From Budorcas taxicolor (taxonomy: Eukaryota; Chordata; Mammalia; Artiodactyla; Bovidae), in NCBI RefSeq assembly GCF_023091745.1, contig NC_068912.1, positions 104,463,567-104,527,566 of the forward strand: a DNA stretch of 64,000 nt. The letters run 5' to 3'. Positions 54,227 through 63,825 of the stretch are shown one piece after another. Within the stretch, counting starts at the first letter, position 1. Each line of letters begins with the position of its first letter. A program made the translations under genes and the position numbers. The notes under the pieces were generated by a model, which saw only the letters and a program-made list of their open reading frames with translations, had not been told where the DNA came from and did not search any database.

Positions 54227-54239
54227 ATGAGACACAAAT

Positions 54240-55820
54240 AGGACAGCAATGAAGCTAAATTTATCTTAAATTGATTCCTTTTTAAAATAATGTAATCATT
54301 TAATTGTACTTCACCTTAATGCATTTAGCAGATTCTGTGATTTTTACAAATTGAAAAGGTATGGCAACCCTGGATTGTCAGATGATGGTTAGCATTTTTT
54401 AGCAACAGTAATTTTTATTTAAGGTATATACTTTTTTAAGACATAATCTTATTTCACACTCAACAGATTACAGTGTAAACATAACTTTTATATGTAGTGG
54501 GAAAACAAAAGTTCACGTCCCTTGCTTTACTGAAATATTTGCTTTACTTCAGTGATCTATAACCAACCCCACAATATATCCAAAGTGTGCCTGTATAGTA
54601 CATAAACTCTGAACAACCACTGTTCACCAGGGCATGGTTTTTAGGGGCCCAGCCAGGAATGAGGGTCAGTACCTTGGAGAGTTCCAAGGGGTTCCAAATA
54701 GCTGAGGAAGACAACTTAGTTCAGCGTGAGGCAGAACCCTGCTGTTGGACCGCCAAGGTACTGTGGGCATTGATTTGTGAAGGCTGGTGCTTCTCTAGAT
54801 GGAGACCCCAGAGCCGGGATGATGACAGATGGGGAGCAAGATGGAGTTTGGGCATCTGCCCTCTCCCTGGTTGCAGTCTTCCTGGTACCCAGGAGAGATC
54901 ATTGCCCTGATCCTGGGGTCAGCTGTTAGTTCCTGACACTAGGGTGTTTATGGCATTTTGCTGGCTTAAAGGCAGTTGGTAGCATTTCTCCTCTAATGGA
55001 GGTGACTTAGTTATTTGAAATAAGAAATTGAAAGGATTGTTGCTGCCTGAAGGCAGAACCAAAGAACTGGGACGAGCTCAGTGGCAGTTGTGCTGTTTCA
55101 GTCTCATGGATATGTGGATTTCTCCAGTGAATCCATTCACTTCTTGTGGGTGGCTGGGGACTGTCTGCGAGACGCAGGGCGAAGCTAGGCTTTTGCACAT
55201 TGTGACTGACTGCTGGCCCTGAACAGTGGACCCCGATTAAGTTTGGTGTAAAGTTGGTTGACTGCAGTTTGGGAAGATGTGCCCACACGCATCTGTTGTG
55301 TGTGTGAGATGGGCATGTGGTTTGGATATTTTTCTTCTGAAACAAGGCGTTAAAATATAATTTATAGGCTCAGTCCACAGCCAGGTGCTGACCCTGGTGA
55401 GATGGTGATGTCCACGGATTTTATCCTCACTGCTCCTCCACTTCCTCATCTCAGTTGGTTTCCCCTTCACTTTTCCCTGGGCATTTATTGTCTTCTCTGC
55501 GCAAGGCTGAGAGGTATGCACCCGTGGTCACCCGTGGCAACCATATGACCTAGATTCTCAGGGACATTGCTGGTTATGGGTACTTTCATTCTGTTCATTA
55601 AAAGTGATTTGCTAAGTGTGTAACTGAATGTGATTTCATTTTATGCTTTTATAAAACATAAATGACTTAACAAATCAGGAAAATAACCTTCAGTCAAACC
55701 ACGCATCCGAATTTTGCATGTAGGAAATATGGTCACCATATGTCGTGAAAATAAGTTTCATCTCCTGGGTCAGTTCAGTCCACTGGAGAAATCACCTGTG
55801 TTGAGGAGCCTGAAGCTCTA
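54240..55820. other. Unique-looking non-coding DNA
   Basis: No gene is recognised. 54,240-54,600 is A/T-rich and may be old LINE sequence. 55,010-55,345 has overlapping open frames on both strands without features. The rest appears single-copy. Confidence 0.4.
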
Positions 55821-56000
55821 CTGGGAAAGAGGGTCATGACTGATCAGTGATGTCTACATCATATGGCTTCTGCTGTTGTCTTGGGAAAGAGGGTCATGAT
55901 TGATTAGTGATGTCTACGTCATATGGCTTCTGCTGTTGTCTTGGGAAAGAGGGTCATGGTTGATTAGTGATGTCTACGTCATATGGCTTCTGGTATCGTC
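55821..56000. repeat. Three-copy 60-bp minisatellite
   Basis: Units 55,821-55,880, 55,881-55,940 and 55,941-56,000 each start YTGGGAAAGAGGGTCATG and end with ATCATATGGCTTCTG-type sequence that runs into the next unit. The first two unit ends match closely. The third diverges in its last 10 bases (GGTATCGTC for GCTGTTGTC). The period is exactly 60, so a 20-residue repeat runs through an open frame (55,900-56,115), but I see no sign that it is translated. Confidence 0.93.
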
Positions 56001-56364
56001 TTTGGCACCAGGCATTTGTGTTCCAAGGTCCTCCTGCTCTCAGGCTGTTTCAAGTCTCTCTTGTCAAAAGGAAAAAGCTGGCTTAGTCATCAGAGGTGAG
56101 GAATTATTACCTTAATGTGTAACCACAGCCAGAGGATGGAAGAGACTGAGGTCTCAACTGAGCCTCCAGAGATAGGCTTGGAGAATGGGATACTTTGTAG
56201 CTTCTCAGCACTCATTGCCAAACACATAGCCAGCCCTGGTTCTGAATCCTAAACTGAGTTCTTACCTTGAGACCACTTAGTTGGGAAGCACACAGACTTG
56301 GCTGTAGATCTTGAATGTTCCAGGTATGTTGTATGACCCTAAAAAGATTACTTAACTTTTCTGG

Positions 56365-56586
56365 GGCCTTCCCAGGTGGTGCAGTGGTAAAGAATCTGCC
56401 TGCCAATGCAGGAGGCACAAGAGATGCATGTTCAATCCCTGGGTCGGGAAGATCCTCTGGAGAAGGAAATGGCACCCCACTCCAGTATTCTTGCCTGGAA
56501 AATCCCATGGACAGAGGAGCCTGGCGGGCTACAGTCTATGGGATCGCAAGGAGCCGGACAGGACTGAGCACGCGCGCACACACACC
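56365..56586 (+). mobile_element. Bov-tA-type SINE with 10-bp TSD
   Basis: A sense copy starting GGCCTTCCCAGGTGGTGCAGTGG and ending in a CACGCGCGCACACACAC tail. The tRNA-like block (GTGGTAAAGAATCTGCCTGCC...GAGATGCATGTTC) belongs to a different Bov-tA subfamily from most copies here. ACTTTTCTGG flanks it at 56,355-56,364 and 56,587-56,596. Confidence 0.95.
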
Positions 56587-56632
56587 ACTTTTCTGGTTTT
56601 CAGTTCATTCTTCTCAAAGAAGGAAATAATCT

Positions 56633-58800
56633 GAGAAGCTCTATATAGTCAACAAAAACAAGACCAGGAGCTGACTGTGGCTCAGATCATGAACTCCTTA
56701 TTACCAAATTCAGACTTAAATTGAAGAAAGTAGGGAAAACCGCTAGACCATTTAGGTATGACCTAAATCAAGTCCCTTATGATTATACAGTGGAAGTGAG
56801 AAATAGATTTAAGGGCCTAGATCTGATAGATGGAGTGCCTGATGAACTATGGAATGAGGTTCGTGACATTGTATAGGAGACAGGGATCAAGACCATCCCC
56901 ATGGAAAAGAAATGCAAAAATGCAAAATGGCTGTCTGGGGAAGCCTTACAAATAGCTGTGAAAAGAAGAGAGATGCAAAGCAAAGGAGAAAAGGAAAGAT
57001 ATAAGCATCTGAATGCAGAGTTCCAAAGAATAGCAAGAAGAGATAAGAAAGCCTTTTTCAGTGATCAATGCAAAGAAATAGAGGAAAAGAACAGAATGGG
57101 AAAGACTAGAGATCTCTTCAAGAAAATTAGAGATACCAAGGGAACATTTCATGCAAAGATGGGCTCGATTAAGGACAGAAATGGTCTGGACCTAACAGAA
57201 GCAGAAGATGTTAAGAAGAGGTGGCAAGAATACACGGAAGAACTGTACAAAAAAGATCTTGACGACCCAGATAATCATGATGATGTGGTCACTAATCTAG
57301 AGCCAGACATCTTGGAATGTGAAGTCAAGTGGGCCTTAGAAAGCATCACTATGAACAAAGCTAGTGGAGGTGATGGAATTCCAGTGGAGCTGTTTCAAAT
57401 CCTGAAAGATGATGCTGTGAAAGTGCTGCACTCAATATGCCAGCAAATTTGGAAAACTCAGCAGTGGCCACAGGACTGGAAAAGGTCAGTTTTCATTCCA
57501 ATTCCAAAGAAAGGCAATGCCAAAGAATGCTCAAACTACCACACAATTGCACTCATCTCACATGCTAGTGAAGTAATGCTCAAAATTCTCCAAGCCAGGC
57601 TTCAGCAATATGTGAACCGTGAAATTCCTGATGTTCAAGCTGGTTTTAGAAAAGGCAGAAGAATCAGAGATCAAATTGCCAACATCCGCTGGATCATGGA
57701 AAAAGCAAGAGAGGTCCAGAAAAACATCTATTTTTGCTTTATTGACTATCCAAAGCCTTTGACTGTGTGGATCACAATAAACTGTAGAAAATTCTGAAAG
57801 AGATGGGAATACCAGACCACCTGACCTGCCTCTTGAGAAATCTGTATGCAGGTCAGGAAGCAACAGTTAGAACTGGACATGGAACAACAGACTGGTTCCA
57901 AATAGGAAAAGGAGTACGTCAAGGCTGTATATTGTCACCCTGCTTATTTAACTTCTATGCAGAGTACATCATGAGAAACGCTGGACTGGAAGAAACACAA
58001 GCTGGAATCAAGATTGCCGGGAGAAATATCAAAAACCTCAGATATGCAGATGACACCACCCTTAAGGCAGAAAGTGAAGAGGAGCTAAAAAACCTCTTGA
58101 TGAAAGAGAAAGAGGAGAGCGAAAAAGTTGGCTTAAAGCTCAACATTCAGAAAACGAAGATCATGGCATCCGGTCCCATCACTTCATGGGAAATAGATGG
58201 GGAAACAGTGGAAACAGTGTCAGACTTTATTTTGGGGGGCTCCAAAATCACTGCAGATGTTGACTGCAGCCATGAAATTAAAAGATGCTTACTCCTTGGA
58301 AGAAAAGTTATGACCAATCTAGATAGCATATTCAAAAGCAGAGACATTACTTTGCCGACTAAGGTTCATCTAGTCAAGGCTGTGGTTTTTCCTCTGGTCA
58401 TGTATGGATGTGAGAGTTGGACTGTGAAGAAGGCTGAGTGCCGAAGAATTGATGCTTTTGAACTGTGGTGTTGGAAAAGACTGTTGAGAGTCCCTTGGAC
58501 TGCAAGGAGATCCAACCAGTCCATTCTGAAGGAGATCAGCCCTGGGATTTCTTTGGAAGGAATGATGCTAAAGCTGAAGCTCCAGTACTTTGGCCACCTC
58601 ATGTGTAGAGTTGACTCTTTGGAAAAGACTCTGATGCTGGAGGGATTGGGGGCAGGAGGAGAAGGGGACAACAGAGGATGAGATGGCTGGATGGCATCAC
58701 GGACTTGATGGATGTGAGTCTGAGTGAACTCCGGGAGATGGTGATGGACAGGGAGGCCTGGCGTGCTGCGATTCATGGGGTCACAAAGAGTTGGACACGA
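56633..58800 (+). pseudogene. BovB reverse transcriptase pseudogene
   Basis: The protein would copy BovB RNA during insertion. Frame one (56,901-57,797, 298 codons) holds a linker and the RT fingers, with SGGDGIPVELF, SVFIPIPKKG and FIDY. Frame two (57,803-58,681, 292 codons) holds GVRQGCILSP at residues 37-46, the catalytic YADD at 81-84 (58,043-58,054) and the C-terminal region with WCWKRLLRVPWTARRS. Three breaks are visible: TAG at 56,874-56,876; a one-base loss near 57,749 (GACTATCCAAAG, where the copy at 37,488 keeps GACTATGCCAAAG); and a frameshift near 58,640 that removes the last 40 or so codons. The catalytic residues themselves remain. Confidence 0.92.
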
Positions 58801-58818
58801 CTGAGCAACTGAACTGAA
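56633..58818 (+). mobile_element. BovB LINE, longest copy
   Basis: About 2.19 kb of the roughly 3.2-kb BovB, from GAGAAGCTCTATATAGTC to the (ACTGAA)n end; the endonuclease N-terminus is missing. BovB is an RTE-class LINE whose enzymes also move Bov-tA and BOV-A2. ATAATCT (56,626-56,632) and ATGATCT (58,822-58,828) may be a 7-bp TSD with one mismatch. The insertion lies inside a MIR. Confidence 0.95.
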
Positions 58819-59499
58819 GTGATGATCTTATTATTATAAGAATTAAATCATATAACATATTTAAAGCACCTATAGTGGTTCCTGGCACAGAGTAGGTACT
58901 CCTCAAATATGAGCCCTTCTAACAAATTGTAAGAACCCTGGACTATATCATTTGCTCCTGATTGGCTATTTGGACAAACCTATTTTAATTAATGGATGTC
59001 ACTTGTACTTTGGGCAGTAATTTCATCTCACTGCTACTCCCAAATCCGAAAAATAAATAAAGGAAATGACCTTTACTAAGTGATTTGGAATTTCAGCGGA
59101 AGGTTCTATAATTGCTAGTTAACAGGACCGGGAAACCGGCTCTTGCGCAGTAATTGGAGGTGTGCAGGTTGGGACATTTAATTACAGCCTGGCCTCCTGG
59201 AATAGAAACTTTGCCACCATGACAACACCTTTCTGCATCTGCCTGATTAAGTCAACAAATTGTTGGTTCCCAGCCCCAACCAGACAGCGACAAGGGCTTT
59301 CTGCTGCTGGAATCTTCAGGTCCGGACATGCCAGTCAAATTCCTTTAGGAAGACCAGGCGCAGTGTCAGGGGAGACAGCCAGGAGGAGGAGGAGACACAG
59401 CGCCTGCTGCAGAGGTGCCTGCAGCCTGGGTGGATGAGACTAGCAGAGATGGACCTGCCGGGGAGAGGGAAGGCAGGGCTGGACTGTGGAGGCAGCAAA

Positions 59500-59975
59500 G
59501 CAGCATGGTCCACAGAGCTGCCTGCTGGACCCTGCTGGTCAGTTCAAATCCAGCCCCACCACTCACAGGGGCACATGCCTTGGACCTTACTTGGCCTCTT
59601 TGGCTCAATTCCTTTTTTTAAAAAAAAAAATTCATTTTAATTTATTTGTTCAGCTGCTCCGGGTCTTAGCTGCAGCATGCAGGTGGGGGATGCAGATCTT
59701 TAGTTGCAGTATGTGAATTCTTAGTGGCAGCATGTGGGATCTAGTTCCCTCACCAGGGATGGAACCTGACCCCCTGCACTGGGAGCTTGAAGTCCTAGCC
59801 ATTGGACCATCAGGGGAGTCTCAGGGCCCAGTTTTTTTAACCTGTAAAGTGGGGCTAATCATCACACTTACCTCTCTGAGTTACTGTGAGAATTAAACAG
59901 GATGGTGTTGATCAAGTGCTGAAGACCATGTCTAGCAGATGGTGTACATATTTGATATTATTATTATTGGAGTTA
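59500..59975 (+). mobile_element. MIR split by a CHR SINE
   Basis: TCAAATCCAGCCCCACC, CTTACTTGGCCTCTTTGGC on the left and AACCTGTAAAGTGGGGCTAATC, GTTACTGTGAGAATTAAACAGG on the right form one sense MIR, interrupted at its 'cctcagtttcctcatctgtaaa' part. Confidence 0.75.
59617..59820 (-). mobile_element. CHR-type SINE inside MIR
   Basis: A reversed SINE: the A-tail appears as the T/A-rich run at 59,612-59,640, followed by GGTCTTAGCTGCAGCATGC and a repeated CATGTGGGATCTAG block, with CATTGGACCATCAGGGGAGTC at the tRNA-like end. It has an extra TTAGTTGCAGTATGTGAATTC segment relative to the copy at 3,198. Confidence 0.78.
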
Positions 59976-60672
59976 TAGCTCTAATTATCTGAAAACAGAA
60001 TGACTTCTGGGGTCCAGGTGAGCAGGGAAGACAGCCGGGAATGCTGGAGGCCTCCTCCACCACCTTGCCCTGGGCTGCAGCCCCTACTACTGGACACCTC
60101 TGGGCCTTTGCCTCTGCTGTTTGCCCTCTTAATCTAACCTTTTCCCAGGCATGCAGCCTTTAAGACCCAGACCAAACATCAGGACTGTCATGAAATCCTT
60201 CGGGTCCTCCGTCTCCCCCCATAGGGCTTGTCGGCCCATCTCCAAGCTCTCCGAGCACCTTTCACCTGTACTGTGAGCCCTTTCACTCCTGCCCCAGTGA
60301 TCTGGCTCCTCGTGTGTATCCATCAGCCTCTACATTGGAGGCAGCAGACCTGGATGTGCATTCTGACTCCCAGCTCGTTAGGGGTGAGACACTGGGCAAC
60401 CACCTACCCCTGCCCCCGGTGTCTTTGCAGGTGGGTGCAGCCACCTGGCAGGGTGTGTAGAGACTGTCTGAACCATCACTGAGCCCCTTCCCTCCCTCCC
60501 TTCTCACCTCGGTCTCCCTGATCTAGCAAGAGCCCACACACGCTGGCTTCTAAGCATCCTTCCTCTGTATCCTGTGGGCTTCTGGGATCCATCTGAAGGT
60601 CTAAAGCATGAGGGGTCAACTATCTTTGTATTTTTTTCCCTTCTCCCCTCATTTCACGTCTTCATTCTCTTG
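59976..60672. other. Unique-looking segment
   Basis: 60,130-60,330 has L2-like sense phrasing (CTCTTAATCTAACC, CTTCGGGTCCTCC), but I cannot place it. No gene is recognised. Confidence 0.4.
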
Positions 60673-60872
60673 TATGTGTGTGCTCAGTCCTCAGTCATGT
60701 CTGACTCTTTGCAGCCCCATGGACTGTAGCTGAATTTCCCAGGCAAGAAAACTGGATCGGGTTGCCATTTCCTATTCCAGGGGATCTTCCTGACCCAGGC
60801 ATCAAACCCGTGTCTCTTGAGCCTCCTGCTTTGGCAGGCAGATGCTTTACCACTGTGCCACCTGGGAAGCCC
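60673..60872 (-). mobile_element. Bov-tA SINE
   Basis: A reversed copy from GTGTGCTCAGTCCTCAGTC to GTGCCACCTGGGAAGCCC. About 30 bp of the BovB-derived part are deleted (GACTGTAGCTGAATTTCCC joins sequences normally separated by the CCAGGCTCC...ATGGG block). Confidence 0.92.
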
Positions 60873-61227
60873 TCGTTCTCTAGCACAGGGCTATCAAATA
60901 GTGGGGAGGGGTCCCTCAGTGTGAAGCTGAGGAGTGGGGGGAACAGAGGCCAAGCAGCAGGGAGAGAGTTCTGGGAGCCAGGCCCGGACCCTGTGCTTGG
61001 CTGAGCCTTGGTCTACAGTTCTAAATGCCCTCTACTTTTAATTTTGAAGCATTTCAATGGGCACGATCCCCTCCAAATCAGAGAACACAGGGAAGGGACG
61101 GGGATGAGGGTGGGTGGGGAGCTGGGGGATCCAGTGCATCAGGAGGGAAAGAGGAAACTGAGCCCCAGTAGCCTGAGCTGCTGGCTCAGTGACCAGGTGA
61201 CCCGGGGCTGACTCATCCTGAGGTCTT

Positions 61228-61260
61228 GGGGGTGTAGGGGGTGTGGGGGTGGGAGTCGGG
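61228..61260 (+). other. G-quadruplex motif
   Basis: Five G-runs (GGGGG, GGGGG, GGGGG, GGG and GGG) with loops of 1-4 bases. GC-rich unique sequence flanks it. Confidence 0.78.
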
Positions 61261-61519
61261 TTGAGAGTGGGGGTGGTGAGCATGTCACAGTCTAGATTCT
61301 GTCAGGTTGACCTTTCCTGGGAAAAGTAGCAAAGGCACTCAGCTGGGAGTCCCCCACCCCTGGATTCCCCTCAAGATGCTCCTTCCCTCCAGCGTCTGAG
61401 TCAGGCCTGAGCCACCCTGCTGGCCCTGTCCCCGCCCCTTCTTCAGAAGGGAAGCCCAGACATGTCCCTTCCTGCTCAGCTTTTACTCAGAACCATGCTG
61501 TGACGGAAGCCGCCACCCC

Positions 61520-61690
61520 TCACTGGCCTTGGCTGTGTGCCAGGTGCAGCGTAAGCATTTCACTTTCTCACCACAACCCTTGGGGGCAGGGGCCCTCCAG
61601 CCCCACCTAACGTATGAGGAAACAGAGGTTCACGGAGGTGAACTCACTTGACCAAGTTCTGAAAGGGCCTTGACATAGTGGGAACTCATT
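61520..61690 (-). mobile_element. MIR SINE
   Basis: CTGTGTGCCAGGTGCAGC, ACGTATGAGGAAACAGAGG and TTCACGGAGGTGAACTCACTTGACC are a reversed MIR core. Confidence 0.7.
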
Positions 61691-61902
61691 CCTGAGTCTG
61701 TGGGCCCCCAACACAGTTAATCACCATGGCACTCTCTCTGAAACTGATGGGGTGGGGCAGTGATGAGGGGAGCAGAGGAAGGGGTACACCAGAAAGATCA
61801 TCTGTCCCCCCATGTGCTCAGGTTGGTCACCACGGCTGGGTTTCCTGAGGGGATGCACCCAAGGCTGTCAGTAAGACCTGGGGAGACCTGAGTGGGGCAG
61901 AT

Positions 61903-62185
61903 CAGTCCTGAATTGGAAGGACTGATGCTGAAGCTGAAACTCCAGTCCTTTGGCCACCTGATGCAAAGAGCTGACTCATTTGAAAAGACCCTGATGCTGG
62001 GAAGGATGGAAGGTGGGAGGAGAAGGGGACGACAGAGGATGAGATGGCTGGATGGCATCACGACTCAATGGGCATGAGTTTGAGTAAACTCCCGGAGCTG
62101 GTGATGGACAGGGAGGCCTGGCGTGCTGCAGTCCATGGGGTCGCAAAGTGGATGTGACTGAGCGACTGAACTGAACTGAACTGAA
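61903..62185 (+). mobile_element. BovB LINE 3' end with 15-bp TSD
   Basis: Only the last 280 bp of BovB are present, ending in four ACTGA units. CTGAGTGGGGCAGAT occurs at 61,888-61,902 and 62,186-62,200, although its first CTGA could equally be the BovB tail. The short open frame at 61,892-62,077 is the end of the BovB protein. About 15 bp near the left end (CAGTCCTGAATTGG) are missing relative to other copies. Confidence 0.95.
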
Positions 62186-62344
62186 CTGAGTGGGGCAGAT
62201 GTGGGAGGTGCAGCTGATCTGGGCTGAGAAACAACTGTGGGGCAGTGAGGAAGCTGGCCCAGAAAGCAGAGGGGAGCGGCCCGAGGCCCCAGAACCTTCA
62301 GGAAGGGAGGGAGTGGGCAGGTGCCCAGGCCCTATCTTGTAGGG

Positions 62345-62700
62345 AGGACAGAGAACTGACATCTATTGAAGATGCCTGCCATGTGCCGAGTTATGTGCTG
62401 GGAGCCGGGCACCCAGATCAGGATGTGTTTCAGCCTGAGGAAGCCCCGTGGAGTGGGGGAGGCAGGCGAGGGTCCATAGCATCAGGGCAATACAAGACGC
62501 ACTGCCGGAGACAGATGTGTATAAGATGGACTGGTAGAGCAGAGGGGTGGTGGGCGTGGGCTGGGAAGGATGTGGGAATGACTAAGAAGAGTTCCTGTTT
62601 GAGCTGAATCTTGAATGGCGAGCAGTAATTCAACAGGCAGCGTGGAGAAGCTGTTTGGAGGTGGGGACAGCACCTGGGCAAAGGCAGGGAGGAGGAGGAC
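62345..62700 (-). mobile_element. L2 LINE fragment
   Basis: CTATTGAAGATGCCTGCCATGTGCC, GAGTTCCTGTTTGAGCTGAATCTTGAATG and CACCTGGGCAAAGGCAGGG follow reversed L2. Confidence 0.7.
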
Positions 62701-63119
62701 AGACAGGCTGGGCCTCTGGAAGGAGCGGCAGAGGGTTAGGGTTAGAGTGAACCCGGTGGGGAATGACCACAGGGTTCATCCCGTGGCTCACGAGTCAGTG
62801 GAGTGTGAAGCTGAGGAGTGACTGAGATAAACCCTTGATAGGTATCAGAGAAATGACTCTGGCAGTCAGTCTGGGAGATGGACAAGTGTGGGGGCTGGGA
62901 CTGATGGGGAGGCTGGGAGATCCTTTCTTGAGGATGACAGATGGGGAGTCCTGCTAACAGTTACACCTGATGCCCATCCCACCACGTTGAATCTGGGCAT
63001 GTCAAATGGGGCAGGTGTGCACCCTGGCTCCCTGCTCCTGGGTGCTGACCAAGGAAAAGGTGAAGCTGGGTGGCCCAGGATGCTGCAGATGGAGGCAGGA
63101 GGACACAGGCCAGAATGAA
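62701..63119. other. Unique-looking GC-rich segment
   Basis: No repeat is recognised beyond the neighbouring L2 and MIR. An open frame at 62,888-63,118 shows no domain. GGGTTAGGGTTAGAG near 62,738 resembles telomere units but is only two copies long. Confidence 0.4.
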
Positions 63120-63290
63120 CTTGTCAAGGGCCTGCTTTGTGCCAGACCCTAGGCTGGGCGCTTTGCCTGCCAGGCAGATGTCTTCTGCTCACGCTTAAGA
63201 TGAAAAGCTGGCGGGTCAGAGAGAGTGAGTAAGCTACCCCCAGGGCACCTGGCTGATGAGCTGGAACTGCACGCTGAGCCCCTCTGACCT
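63120..63290 (-). mobile_element. MIR SINE, diverged
   Basis: GGGCCTGCTTTGTGCCAG, TTAAGATGAAAAGCTGGCGGG and GCACCTGGCTGATGAGCTGGAACTGC resemble a reversed MIR. Confidence 0.6.
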
Positions 63291-63386
63291 TAGAGCTTTT
63301 GGACTCTGCCAGGCTTGTGGTTTCCCCCAGCTCTGAGATAGCTGCTGCTCTCAGCGAATAATGATCTCAATTGCATGCCAGATGCT

Positions 63387-63411
63387 GGGGGTGGGGGTGG
63401 GGGGATCTGGG
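63387..63411 (+). other. G-quadruplex motif
   Basis: GGGGGTGGGGGTGGGGGGATCTGGG has four G-runs with loops of 1, 1 and 4 bases, among the strongest patterns in the window. A (CA)26 run starts 60 bp downstream. Confidence 0.8.
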
Positions 63412-63467
63412 TGAATTAGGCACGGCAGCTGGGTGCACAGAGTCCACAGTTCCACATAGGAGAGGCA

Positions 63468-63470
<3 letters not shown>

Positions 63471-63522
<52 letters not shown>
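63471..63522. repeat. (CA)26 microsatellite
   Basis: 26 CA units without interruption. Such pure arrays are usually highly variable in length. Confidence 0.98.
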
Positions 63523-63523
<1 letters not shown>

Positions 63524-63825
63524 GATATAAAATGGCCCAAGGGAAAAACAAGCATAACCCTTAGAAGAGACAGTCTCCACTGGGACTTGGAATGCTTCTA
63601 CAGAGGTGGCTCAGAAACCCTTTTCCTCCCTGTCTACGCACATCTTAGGCCGTATTCCGTTTTCTTTTCAACTTTGCTCACTTTAAAACAAGGGAACACA
63701 GGGTCTGAAAAGAGGCTCCCCATTCTTGCTTGCATATGCTTTGCCTGGAATCCAGTGATAATTCCCTGCTGTGCTAGGATGTCCTCTCTTTGGCCCTGAG
63801 AGGCAATACTTTTCTCATTCCCTTG

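Larger units (their letters stand above)
56283..58915 (+). mobile_element. MIR split by Bov-tA and BovB
   Basis: MIR pieces lie at 56,283-56,364 (CACACAGACTTGGCTG...GTATGACC), 56,597-56,632 (TTTTCAGTTCATTC...AAATAATCT) and 58,819-58,915 (TTATTATTATAAGAATTAAATC...GGCACAGAGTAGG). Put side by side they form one sense MIR. The Bov-tA at 56,365-56,586 and the BovB at 56,633-58,818 are therefore later insertions. Confidence 0.82.

Noticed and set aside
55821..56000. Repeat array considered as a CRISPR array
   Set aside because: The 60-bp units abut without unique spacers, and the sequence is mammalian. It is a minisatellite.
56428..56634. Recurring peptides such as HPTPVFLPGKSHGQRSL and LQYSCLENPMDRGAW in many short ORFs
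   Set aside because: They are translations of Bov-tA and BOV-A2 SINE sequence in different frames. The same words recur at every SINE, so they are not genes.
62733..62748. Telomere-like TTAGGGTTAG
   Set aside because: Only two units long; this is expected by chance and is not an interstitial telomere array.
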